A DNA stretch of 11,324 nucleotides from Timaviella sp038204505. Lineage in GTDB: Bacteria; Cyanobacteriota; Cyanobacteriia; Elainellales; Elainellaceae. The position numbers were made by a program, and so were the translations under genes. The notes beneath the pieces were generated by a model. It was given only the letters and a program-made list of their open reading frames with translations. It searched no databases and had not been told where the DNA came from. The stretch is from NCBI GenBank assembly GCA_038204505.1, contig JBBRCV010000178.1, positions 1 to 11,324 on the forward strand. The letters run 5' to 3'. The stretch's first letter is position 1, and every line of letters begins with the position of its first letter. Below, piece by piece: positions 1-5,774 of the stretch.

Positions 1-1277
1 CCTTCTTTAGAAATACCAGTGAATCGAAGATCAGTAGAGTTAAGACCTTCCAAAATGATACGATCGACCCCAACTTTGAAGTCTTTGATAAATGCATAGC
101 CCGATGATGTGACGACAAATGTGTCGTACCCAGAACTACCAATTAGCGTATTAAAACCAGCACCACCATTGAGGTAATCATCTCCTAACCCACTATCAAG
201 TAGATCATCACCTTCTCCACCAAAGAGATTATCTCGACAAACATCGAAACCACCAACCAGCGTGTCGTTTCCTGCTTCACCGTATAGTCGGTCTTCTCCT
301 CCTTCTCCTTCAAGTCGATCGTTACCTAACCCACCATAAAGTGCATCTTGACCTTCACCACCTTTCAGATTATCGTGCCCCTCTTGCCCAAATAATTTAT
401 CGTCGCCGTTTCCACCGTCTAGAAAATCGTTATCAAGACCACCATCTAGAAAATCTTGACCGTTTGCTCCTTGAAGATTGTCTTGTCCGGCTTCACCAAA
501 TAATTTATCATCTCCCTCACCCCCATTGAGAAGATCGTTGTTTTGACCTCCATATAGCCAATCTTGAGCACTGCTGCCTTTAAGGATATCGTCTCCTCCC
601 TCTCCTTTTAATGTGTCATCCCCGTCGCCACCATCAATCCGATCGTTATGGCTCGTACCAACAAGCAGATCTGATGATTGGCTGCCCACGACTTCTGCTG
701 CAACGGTATAACGGTAATCAGAACCCGATCCTCGACTCCGAAATGTAGCCGAACTAAAATCTTGAGCTATTAGTATTGTGCTGGCATTACCTGTAGGAGT
801 CCAGAGAAAATCTAGTAGTCCGTTGTCGCTGTTAGTACTTAGAACAAATGAACCGATAGAGTCTTCTGTTTCACCTATGGAATTATATAAGCTCCCGGCA
901 GCAAGTACCAATCCGGCAATAGTTGTTGGAGTCCATCCAGTTCCAGTAGCAAGACCGACAACTCCACCAATAACGCCAGCTAAACCCGTAAGAAACTTAA
1001 CTGAGTCAGTAATACCAGTATCTTCCTCGCTAACATTCACAGCTAAAGCTGCGCTGCCATTGACTGGAACATCGATTAAACCTAGCTCAATATTATTTTT
1101 GGTCTGTCCCTCCTCGAAATCACCACCATCAACTCGCTTGCTAATTCCTTGTCCTGTCGAATTGTTTCCTGCGACGACGAAAAAGACTTCATCTTCCAAT
1201 GTTCCAAAATCGTCAGAAATTCCATCTGTACGATCGACAGCTTTAATTTCATCCACCACAAGTCGAATGCTAGTCAT
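1..1277 (-). CDS. RTX / hemolysin-type calcium-binding protein, 3'-truncated by the window
   Basis: An open frame of 425 codons runs from an ATG at 1277 off the left edge. GGAG at 1285-1288 lies 7 nt upstream and supports the start. Residues 216 to ~388 are about 19 tandem nonapeptides of the GGxGxDxLx type (for example GGEGDDKLF, GEAGNDTLV), the Ca2+-binding parallel beta-roll of RTX proteins. One unit (342-352) has 11 residues and the only cysteine (C347). The following segment, around IKDFKVGVDRIIL, is typical of what follows the repeats in such proteins, so probably only a short C-terminal piece is missing. Residues 1-90 are acidic and rich in beta-forming residues, with no Sec signal peptide. 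Residues 93-131 are hydrophobic and Gly-rich. Family knowledge: RTX proteins usually leave by type I secretion, and many cyanobacterial ones have no known activity. No catalytic domain is visible. The next gene on this side is the IS110 element, transcribed divergently. Confidence 0.9.
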   Translation of the reverse strand, partial: MTSIRLVVDEIKAVDRTDGISDDFGTLEDEVFFVVAGNNSTGQGISKRVDGGDFEEGQTKNNIELGLIDVPVNGSAALAVNVSEEDTGITDSVKFLTGLAGVIGGVVGLATGTGWTPTTIAGLVLAAGSLYNSIGETEDSIGSFVLSTNSDNGLLDFLWTPTGNASTILIAQDFSSATFRSRGSGSDYRYTVAAEVVGSQSSDLLVGTSHNDRIDGGDGDDTLKGEGGDDILKGSSAQDWLYGGQNNDLLNGGEGDDKLFGEAGQDNLQGANGQDFLDGGLDNDFLDGGNGDDKLFGQEGHDNLKGGEGQDALYGGLGNDRLEGEGGEDRLYGEAGNDTLVGGFDVCRDNLFGGEGDDLLDSGLGDDYLNGGAGFNTLIGSSGYDTFVVTSSGYAFIKDFKVGVDRIILEGLNSTDLRFTGISKE

Positions 1278-1594
1278 AGGTTTTCTCCACTATTGTAAAA
1301 TATTCGTAATTAGCCCAATTCAATCCTCGATCAAACGGTCTTTTATCTCAATATTTCGGGCAGAATTTGAGCAGATTTTCAGGCTTAAACCTTTATCCAG
1401 CAATGGGCTAGGTCGTTTATCTCTAACTTTGAATAAATAGACCTCTTGCGTGAATCAATTTCTGGCACGAGTTTCTAATAGTTTGAACTTCCTCATTTGC
1501 TATTCACTCAAGAGACATCATGAGCGATTGCTCACAACCACGGATGAAAATGGTAAGGTCACATCAACTGGTTTAGAGGTCGAATTGGAACTAG
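1278..1594. other. Non-coding stretch between the RTX gene and the IS110 element, with two inverted repeats
   Basis: I see no convincing gene here. It should hold the RTX gene promoter (AT-rich, 1290-1330, minus strand) and the still undefined left end of the IS. Two hairpins are visible. CTCTTGCGTGAAT at 1443-1455 pairs with ATTCACTCAAGAG at 1502-1514 (12 of 13 pairs, 46-nt loop). TGAGC-GATT-GCTCA at 1521-1534 is perfect with a 4-nt loop. An open frame starting GTG at 1450 runs into the candidate bridge RNA and has no ribosome site, so I do not call it a gene. Confidence 0.5.
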
Positions 1595-1600
1595 TGCCAA

Positions 1601-1709
1601 TCAGCCTGAGCAAGAGACTGACCGCACCCGCCCTTGGGACAACCATCTGTGCATTTCGTCAAAGGCGAGACAGCACGCAAAGCAGGATCAATTAACGACA
1701 TGGCGGGTG
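1601..1709 (+). ncRNA. Candidate IS110 bridge RNA (structured left-end RNA)
   Basis: This region directly precedes the transposase and contains several pairings. TCAGCCT (1601-1607) pairs with AGACTGA (1615-1621), one mismatch. CACCCGCC (1625-1632) pairs perfectly with GGCGGGTG (1702-1709) and closes a 69-nt interior. Inside it is a two-part hairpin: GTGC (1649-1652) with GCAC (1673-1676), capped by TTTCGTC-AAA-GGCGAGA (1654-1670, a 7-bp stem including wobble pairs). Known biology: IS110-group elements encode a bridge RNA in this non-coding end, with internal loops that base-pair to target and donor DNA. The unpaired strands 1633-1648 and 1677-1701 would be the guide candidates. The assignment is by position and folding only. 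The extent could be larger, and the first loop may start further left. Confidence 0.5.
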
Positions 1710-1741
1710 AACCAGCTTAATCCTAATCGAGGACAAGTCTG

Positions 1742-3055
1742 ATGCAAGTCACACATGATCGATGCGCTGGAATTGATGTTCACAAAAAGACAGTGGTGGT
1801 CTGTTGTTTAAGTTTGGACACACATGGCAACCCGCAGCGCGAGACTCGCACCTACGGCACGACCACGCGCGAGTTGCTGAACCTATGCGACTGGTTATCG
1901 AGTGCCGAGATCACGCATATTGCCATGGAAAGTACTGGGGAATATTGGAAACCCGTGTACAACGTGTTAGAGAGCAGCTTTGAGGTGAAGGTGGTGAACT
2001 CGCATCACTTCAAGCAAGTGCCTGGACGAAAAACGGATGTCAAAGATGCAGAATGGTTAGCCGAACTGTTGAGCTACGGGCTGGTGCGGGGCAGTTTTAT
2101 CCCACCTTTGCCCCAGCGCGATTTGCGCGACTTGACCCGCCAGCGGACGACGCTGATTCGGGAACGAGCGAGTGTGATCAATCGGTTGCAAAAAGTGTTG
2201 GAATGGGCAAATCTAAAACTGGCATCGGTGGTAAGTGATATCGGAGGAGTCTCTGCACGAGCCATGCTCAAAGCTTTAGTGGCGGGAGTTGAAGACCCAA
2301 CGGCACTGGCTGAACTTGCTAGAGGACGAATGCGTTCTAAGCAAGCTGCATTGATAGCGGCGTTGTCAGGTCGAGTGCGGGAGCATCATCGGTTTCTGAT
2401 CCGAACCCATCTAGACCATCTGGAGTTTCTCGACACCCATCTCAAACCGTTTGACGCGCGGATTGAGCAGTTGATTGAGCAACACTCCCCTGCTATCGAA
2501 ACTCCAGCCTCAACCGAGTTGCTAGATGCTGCTAACCCACCATTAGCCTGGCAGCAAGCGATGCCGTTGCTCGACAGCATTCCTGGGATTGCCCGCCAAA
2601 GTGCCGAACTGCTGCTGGCAGAAATTGGCAGTGATATGCGGCGGTTTCCGAGCGCGGCACATCTGTGTAAGTGGGCAGGGGTTTGTCCAGGCAATCATGA
2701 GAGTGCAGGCAAACAATACTCTGGTAAAACGCCACCCGCAAACCGCTGGCTGCGCAGTATCTTGGTGCAGATGGCAAATGCTGCCGTGCGCTGCAAAGCG
2801 TCTTACTTTGCCACGGTCTACCGCCGACTGGCAGCGCGCCGGGGACATAAACGTGCCATTGTCGCAGTTGCGCATCGGTTGTTGATCGCGGTCTATCACA
2901 TCCTCAAGCAACACCAACCCTATCGCGACTACCGCACCGTGGATACGGGACAACGCACTCAACACCAACTGATCTACACCTTGCAGTCCCGGATTGAGCG
3001 ATTGGGATATCAGGTTCACTTGACTCCCATTGCCACTGCTCATCCACCAAGCTAG
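1742..3055 (+). CDS. IS110-family transposase / serine-DEDD recombinase
   Basis: A 437-aa protein matching the IS110 architecture: an N-terminal RuvC-like DEDD domain followed by a C-terminal Transposase_20 domain. The acidic set is visible as D12 (AGIDVHKK), E63 (MESTGEYW), and D99 and D102 (KTDVKDAEW). The middle (about 125-245) is helical and likely coiled coil. The C-terminal part has a helix-hairpin-helix-like LLDSIPGIARQSAELLLAEIG region (278-296) and then ESAGKQYSGKT (320-330), where S321 is my candidate for the catalytic serine, followed by NRWLRSILVQMANA. Length and domain order are normal for the family, and no stop or frameshift interrupts it. GAGG at 1729-1732 lies 9 nt before the ATG. 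In this family the enzyme acts with the bridge RNA from the same element to join donor and target through a circular intermediate. Its codons are more GC-rich than the RTX gene beside it. Confidence 0.93.
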   Translation: MQVTHDRCAGIDVHKKTVVVCCLSLDTHGNPQRETRTYGTTTRELLNLCDWLSSAEITHIAMESTGEYWKPVYNVLESSFEVKVVNSHHFKQVPGRKTDVKDAEWLAELLSYGLVRGSFIPPLPQRDLRDLTRQRTTLIRERASVINRLQKVLEWANLKLASVVSDIGGVSARAMLKALVAGVEDPTALAELARGRMRSKQAALIAALSGRVREHHRFLIRTHLDHLEFLDTHLKPFDARIEQLIEQHSPAIETPASTELLDAANPPLAWQQAMPLLDSIPGIARQSAELLLAEIGSDMRRFPSAAHLCKWAGVCPGNHESAGKQYSGKTPPANRWLRSILVQMANAAVRCKASYFATVYRRLAARRGHKRAIVAVAHRLLIAVYHILKQHQPYRDYRTVDTGQRTQHQLIYTLQSRIERLGYQVHLTPIATAHPPS

Positions 3056-3079
3056 TCCTCTATTTTCAAAGCAGGTCTA

Positions 3080-3346
3080 ATGAATACGACGTTGAGAAGC
3101 AAATTACGAAGTAAACTGCCTATCCAGTCAGCGGTTGACGCTCAGAGGGCTACATTGCCCCAGCCCATGCCCCACCGAGAACAATTGGCAGTGTTGCTGA
3201 TTGGTTCCCCCGAAGGTGTGCGCGAGAACATCCACGAGTTACACCAGCGTGGCTATGCCGAAGCCGGAGATTGGAGTGGGCTATTGCCTGCCCCTAATCC
3301 CGGTGAAGTGATGAGCGTGCTGATTCGTTATCGGATGGCAGTGTAA
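3080..3346 (+). CDS. Small conserved-looking protein of unknown function (88 aa)
   Basis: The ORF begins 24 nt after the transposase stop, with AGG at 3073-3075 as a weak ribosome site. A later ATG at 3167 (M30) has no better site. The first 30 residues are basic and low in pattern and may have been added by the IS junction. The body from about residue 33 (EQLAVLLIGSPEGVREN, then GYAEAGDWSGLLP and GEVMSVLIRYRMAV) reads like a compact alpha/beta domain. It resembles, from memory, short conserved cyanobacterial proteins of unknown function, but I cannot assign a role. Two explanations fit. It could be a resident gene truncated or given a new start by the insertion, or a gene co-transcribed with the IS. 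The strong terminator immediately after it (3367-3406) supports it being the last gene of a plus-strand transcript. Confidence 0.6.
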   Translation: MNTTLRSKLRSKLPIQSAVDAQRATLPQPMPHREQLAVLLIGSPEGVRENIHELHQRGYAEAGDWSGLLPAPNPGEVMSVLIRYRMAV

Positions 3347-3350
3347 GGAG

Positions 3351-3423
3351 GATCGCCCTCTCCACAGCGGAATGCGCCGAGGACTTCAGTGCATTCCGCC
3401 CTTTTTACAACCAGAGGGCGATC
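3351..3423 (+). repeat. Nested inverted repeat enclosing a terminator
   Basis: GATCGCCCTCT at 3351-3361 is perfectly complementary to AGAGGGCGATC at 3413-3423. Inside it sits a second perfect inverted repeat, 3367-3375 with 3391-3399. The outer arms contain GATCGCC, a partial HIP1. The outer stem could form a long cruciform in DNA or an alternative RNA fold. Confidence 0.75.
3367..3406 (+). terminator. Rho-independent terminator
   Basis: GCGGAATGC (3367-3375) and GCATTCCGC (3391-3399) form a perfect 9-bp stem with a 15-nt loop, followed by CCTTTTT. It lies 20 nt after the stop of the 88-aa gene and would end transcription reading out of the IS110 element. On the minus strand the hairpin is not followed by a T run, so it should work only for plus-strand transcripts. 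Confidence 0.85.
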
Positions 3424-3504
3424 TAAGGTAAAAATTCAACCTACGAGGTTACTTGATGCGATCGCCCCTCTCTGCACAGCCGAATAGCAGCCCTTCCGTA
3501 ACAT

Positions 3505-3921
3505 CTAAGCAGAAGCTAGCTGACCCTCCTGCTGCATTTGCAGATACTCCAACACCAGCAACCGCAAATAGTCTAATAGCCTAATATAAGACTGCATCCG
3601 AGGATAGTCCAATTGAGCTTCAGCATAAAACTGCGTGATGATAGGACGGTCGAATACTCTGAGGTTTTGTAAGTGGGCGATCGCCTGATCATAGTTCTTA
3701 GACAAACTTCCTGCTGCTCCAATCTGGGTTGCATAGCCACAGATGTTTACAGTCAATAACTCCAGTTCCTCTAGCAGCGCAAACTCCTCATCTGAGCCAG
3801 GATATTTGGCAGAAACTAGCTTCCGTTCTGGCTTCACCGTTTGATAGTCAAGCGTTAACTGCTTCAAAATCTGAGTGACATGTTCCTGTTGAATGGTTAA
3901 TTTGTCCTGAACTTGCACCAT
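3505..3921 (-). CDS. Hypothetical helical protein, second gene of a two-gene operon (138 aa)
   Basis: I do not recognise the family. I place the start at the ATG at 3921 and not at the in-frame ATG at 3945, because GAGGAG at 3929-3934 is an ideal ribosome site 7 nt upstream of 3921. The upstream gene stops at 3926, leaving only 4 nt between the genes, so the two are clearly co-translated. The protein is soluble and mostly alpha-helical by composition, with an early amphipathic helix region (LTIQQEHVTQILKQL) and a Leu-rich C-terminal helix (YIRLLDYLRLLVLEYLQM). No signal peptide or membrane segment is seen. The tight coupling to the small protein before it, inside a toxin-antitoxin-rich stretch, makes an antitoxin or immunity role possible, but no motif proves it. 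Confidence 0.75.
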   Translation of the reverse strand: MVQVQDKLTIQQEHVTQILKQLTLDYQTVKPERKLVSAKYPGSDEEFALLEELELLTVNICGYATQIGAAGSLSKNYDQAIAHLQNLRVFDRPIITQFYAEAQLDYPRMQSYIRLLDYLRLLVLEYLQMQQEGQLASA

Positions 3922-3925
3922 TTGA

Positions 3926-4270
3926 CTACTCCTCGTTGATGCCATAGGTTACGATTTTTTCAATTCCATACGGGTCAGGGCGGACTACCAAAAACTCATT
4001 CCCTTTTCTGTAAACTGCTGAACCATCTTGTCGATAACCAGATTTTGGGACTCTCTTGGCACCTTTTCTGTTAAAACTATGTGCCTTTCGCAGATACTTG
4101 AGCGCGTCAAAACCCTTTCTCTCAGAATGGTTCAGCACACTTTGTACAACATTATCGTAAGTTCCAGGTGTCCATTCAGTGAGGTACTGTTGGATTTCAG
4201 AAACTTCAACCTCAGTACAGCCCATAAACAACTGATTGACATCACCGTCAACCAGAGGCTCATCTTGCAT
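3926..4270 (-). CDS. Hypothetical protein, first gene of a two-gene operon (114 aa); possible small toxin-like domain
   Basis: The ATG at 4270 has AGGAG (4277-4281) 6 nt upstream. The N-terminal half is acidic and probably helical (EVEVSEIQQYLTEW, then DNVVQSVLNHSERKG). The C-terminal half is basic and then strand-rich: KAHSFNRKGAKRVPKSGYR, AVYRKGNEFLVVRPD, IEKIVTYGI. This arrangement, a basic His-containing stretch followed by a beta-hairpin ending in IxTYG, recalls the BECR-fold RNase domains (Barnase-EndoU-ColicinE5/D-RelE) found at the ends of polymorphic toxins. The resemblance is loose, comes from pattern only, and is not an assignment. Pairing with a tightly coupled helical protein downstream would fit a toxin-immunity or toxin-antitoxin unit. 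Equally it could be an unrelated phage- or plasmid-type pair. Confidence 0.7.
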   Translation of the reverse strand: MQDEPLVDGDVNQLFMGCTEVEVSEIQQYLTEWTPGTYDNVVQSVLNHSERKGFDALKYLRKAHSFNRKGAKRVPKSGYRQDGSAVYRKGNEFLVVRPDPYGIEKIVTYGINEE

Positions 4271-4291
4271 CCAATGCTCCTAAACTAAAAG

Positions 4292-4319
4292 CTCATAGCC
4301 TATGATAGCGCCCTGACAA
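4292..4319 (-). promoter_or_regulatory. Possible sigma70-type promoter for the 114-aa/138-aa operon
   Basis: On the minus strand TTGTCA (4314-4319) is separated by 16 nt from TATGAG (4292-4297), about 20 nt before the start codon of the 114-aa gene. The -35 is a 5/6 match and the -10 a weak 4/6 match. The remaining stretch 4320-4510 has two HIP1 sites and no convincing gene. Confidence 0.35.
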
Positions 4320-4510
4320 GGCGATCGCTCAACAGCAACAACAGGCAGAATTGAAGTTGACGCAGACGGTATTGTGCTTGCATGTGATGGGAATGGCGAT
4401 CGCCTTTTCCTAGAAGCTTACTCTGGTGTTTTATCACAATCTCGATGGCTCTTTTGGTATCTTTGGCGCTCATGCCTGGAACTAATGTCAAGCTAGGTCG
4501 TTGACGGAAA

Positions 4511-4861
4511 TTAGCTTTGGCTTTTACCCTGTGGCAATGAGTTTTCTTCTGCTAAAAGTAAAGAAGGAAGAGGGGTAAATTTCAGCCCAATGCCGACAGA
4601 ATGCAAAACGTTATTGATGGTTGTTAGCCCTGGATTACCGTTTTCAGAGAGACTCTTATAGAGGCTTTCGCGTCCTAGAGAGAGTTCTTGGGCAACTTCG
4701 CGCACTCCTTTATTTACCTTCACGACTTGTCGTAAAGCCACTAAAAATCCTTCTATCCCATCCTCTTCGAGGGCAGTTTGTAGATATCCTGCAACAAACT
4801 CAGGATTTGTCAGGTCATCTTGCAGAATGTCCTCTAACGGCTTTGTGTGTAGCGTTCCCAT
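4511..4861 (-). CDS. higA: HigA-like addiction-module antitoxin (HI1420 / TIGR02684 type)
   Basis: A 116-aa protein. Residues ~40-95 form an HTH domain of the Cro/C1 kind: VREVAQELSLGRESLYKSLS is the recognition part, followed by NGNPGLTTINNVLHSVG. The N-terminal third (LTNPEFVAGYLQTALEEDG) is the usual dimer and toxin-contact region of this family. The known role is to bind and neutralise the HigB/RelE-like toxin and, with it, repress the operon. The ATG overlaps the end of the toxin gene by 28 bp, the standard toxin-first order for HI1419/HI1420-type pairs, with GAGAGG about 10 nt upstream. The frame is intact and of normal length, slightly extended at the C terminus (LPSLLLAEENSLPQGKSQS). 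A likely operator is the palindrome at 5178-5195. Confidence 0.9.
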   Translation of the reverse strand: MGTLHTKPLEDILQDDLTNPEFVAGYLQTALEEDGIEGFLVALRQVVKVNKGVREVAQELSLGRESLYKSLSENGNPGLTTINNVLHSVGIGLKFTPLPSLLLAEENSLPQGKSQS

Positions 4862-5158
4862 AGTGAAATTGCCTCTCTAATATCTTTCTCTTGAGTTGAC
4901 TTATCCCCGCCACAAATCAGCACAACTATCGTATCTTCTGTCCGTCCGAAGTAAATTCGATACCCAGCTCCAAACATGAGTCGAAGCTCAGAAACGCCGC
5001 CGCCCACACTTCTGAAGTCACCGAAATTTTCTTCTCTCACCCGGTCAAGTCTTATCAGAATTCGCTGTCGTGTTTTTGGATCTCTATATTGAGTTGAACC
5101 ACTCCTCAAAAGGGGCGTTTCCTTGCTCGGTAACAAGGACTTCTATGTTTATCCCCAT
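4834..5158 (-). pseudogene. higB: HigB/RelE-like toxin (HI1419 / TIGR02683 type), frameshifted
   Basis: The family's N terminus and body are in different frames. From the ATG at 5158, 24 codons read MGINIEVLVTEQGNAPFEEW and then FNSI, and end at TAG. The rest, beginning RDPKTRQRILIRLDRV and including NFGDFRSV, VSELRL, GAGYRIYFG and LICGGDKSTQEKDI, is open one frame away and ends at 4834. Removing one base around 5081-5095 (in the sequence AACTCAATATAGAGATCC of the minus strand) would restore a continuous toxin of about 107 aa. A frame that starts at a TTG at 5136 in the body's frame exists, but its first residues have no family resemblance and no ribosome site. Intact members are ribosome-dependent mRNA interferases. 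As written, this copy should be inactive unless the indel is an assembly error. The antitoxin next to it is intact. Confidence 0.85.
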
Positions 5159-5177
5159 TCGACACTTCTCATATAGT

Positions 5178-5209
5178 TGTATCTTAAAGGATACAGTATG
5201 CTATGGCAA
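5178..5209 (-). promoter_or_regulatory. higBA promoter with overlapping operator-like palindrome
   Basis: On the minus strand TTGCCA (5204-5209), a 17-nt spacer and TAAGAT (5181-5186) form a good sigma70-like promoter, about 22 nt before the higB ATG at 5158. TGTATC (plus-strand 5178-5183) and GATACA (5190-5195) form a perfect 6+6 palindrome with a 6-nt centre that covers the -10. This is the expected position for repression by the HigA protein. The stretch from 5210 to 5379 shows no gene I can support. Confidence 0.6.
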
Positions 5210-5379
5210 TTCCCGATCGCATTTCAGGAAGCTCGGTTTAGCCATGACGTTCTTGCCAATTTTCTAAAGTTTGACTTGGTGTCCTATCACAAGTTCCCCG
5301 CTGACCAAATGGCTATTTGTCCGGTTTGCTGTGATTGCTAGTCGTCGTTCAGGAAAAGGTAGCGACTCATGATGAGAAC

Positions 5380-5694
5380 TTATGAAGGAAACAAGGGGCG
5401 ATCGGAAAGGCGATCTTCATCTAGAGCCTGTTTGAGAAATTCCCAAGTTTCACGTTGCTCTTCCTCGTTGCCTTCTTCTCGCCAAGAGCGCAAGAGATCG
5501 ATCGCAGTCTGATTAATTGGGGTTGGGGTAGAAGATTCTGGACTCGATGCAGTACTGACGCTTTGCCTGAAGATGCGGAGGATTTCTAGCAAGTGTGCCC
5601 ATTGATCAGATGGGGTTTGTTGGATTTCTTGTATCAATGTTTCGATCGGGGGCGCGATCATGGGGATTAGAGGCGCAGGGGTGGTTTCTGCCAT
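5380..5694 (-). CDS. Antitoxin-like cyanobacterial protein, apparently an orphan (104 aa)
   Basis: I take the ATG at 5694 as the start. An in-frame TTG at 5742 adds 16 residues that lack family character, and neither start has a strong ribosome site. The N terminus is Pro-rich (about residues 5-17), followed by a helix (IETLIQEIQQTPSDQWAHLL), a Ser/Thr/Pro linker, and a conserved-looking C-terminal module: IDLLRSWREEGNEEEQRETW, then EFLKQALDEDRLSDRPLF. From memory this tail is common in small cyanobacterial proteins that accompany PIN-domain or other toxins, where it would be the toxin-binding part. Here no intact toxin follows: the 220 nt downstream have no plausible ORF. It therefore looks like an antitoxin remnant or an orphan acting on a toxin elsewhere. 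The intact PIN gene ends 80 nt upstream of this start but already has its own partner. Confidence 0.65.
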   Translation of the reverse strand: MAETTPAPLIPMIAPPIETLIQEIQQTPSDQWAHLLEILRIFRQSVSTASSPESSTPTPINQTAIDLLRSWREEGNEEEQRETWEFLKQALDEDRLSDRPLFPS

Positions 5695-5750
5695 AAGGGG
5701 TCTATCTTGGTTGACGGCTATCGATATCCCATTTCTAATCAATTATAAAT

Positions 5751-5774
5751 GGGCAGAGCCTAGGAACGAGGAAA
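5751..5774. repeat. Short hairpin repeat (GGCAGAGCCT...GGAACGAGGAAAC family)
   Basis: GGCAGAGCCTAGGAACGAGG at 5752-5771 is a near copy of the right ends of the two long repeats at 6672-6695 and 7749-7769. On the minus strand it folds as AGGC-TCT-GCCC and sits directly after the stop codon of the PIN toxin gene. This motif looks like a widespread cyanobacterial dispersed hairpin. I recall it from other cyanobacterial sequences but cannot cite it. Confidence 0.65.

Larger units (their letters stand above)
1595..3078 (+). mobile_element. IS110-family insertion sequence (boundaries approximate)
   Basis: The element comprises a structured non-coding left part, a DEDD transposase gene and a very short right flank. 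IS110 elements typically lack clear terminal inverted repeats and target duplications, so the exact ends cannot be read from one copy. The left end could lie anywhere from about 1440 to 1600. The right end is probably near the CT at 3077-3078, just before the next ORF. CAAAGCAGG at 3067-3075 also occurs inside the candidate bridge RNA at 1678-1686, as expected if one guide loop recognises the donor end. The transposase has no frameshift, so the copy may be active. No full HIP1 site occurs in it. Confidence 0.7.

Noticed and set aside
120..640. Regularly spaced ~27-bp similar units resembling a CRISPR or tandem-repeat array
   Set aside because: The period equals nine codons and the minus strand encodes GGxGxDxLx nonapeptides throughout; there are no exact repeats or unique spacers.
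341..1440. Plus-strand open frames of 62 and 220 codons
   Set aside because: They lie antisense to the RTX gene, have low-complexity content dictated by its codons, and no ribosome site.
1450..1695. 81-codon open frame before the transposase
   Set aside because: It starts at GTG without a ribosome site, overlaps the structured candidate bridge RNA, and its sequence has no protein-like pattern or homology I recognise.
2053..3043. Several 61-166-codon frames on both strands inside the transposase gene
   Set aside because: All are shadows of the well-supported IS110 transposase frame.
4300..4491. 63-codon minus-strand frame after the antitoxin gene
   Set aside because: It begins with TTG, lacks a ribosome site, contains two HIP1 sites and ends in a Leu/Arg-rich stretch without family character; best treated as spacer.
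5160..5379. Possible toxin remnant downstream of the orphan antitoxin-like gene
   Set aside because: All minus-strand frames are interrupted by stops within about 40 codons and none shows PIN, RelE or other toxin motifs.
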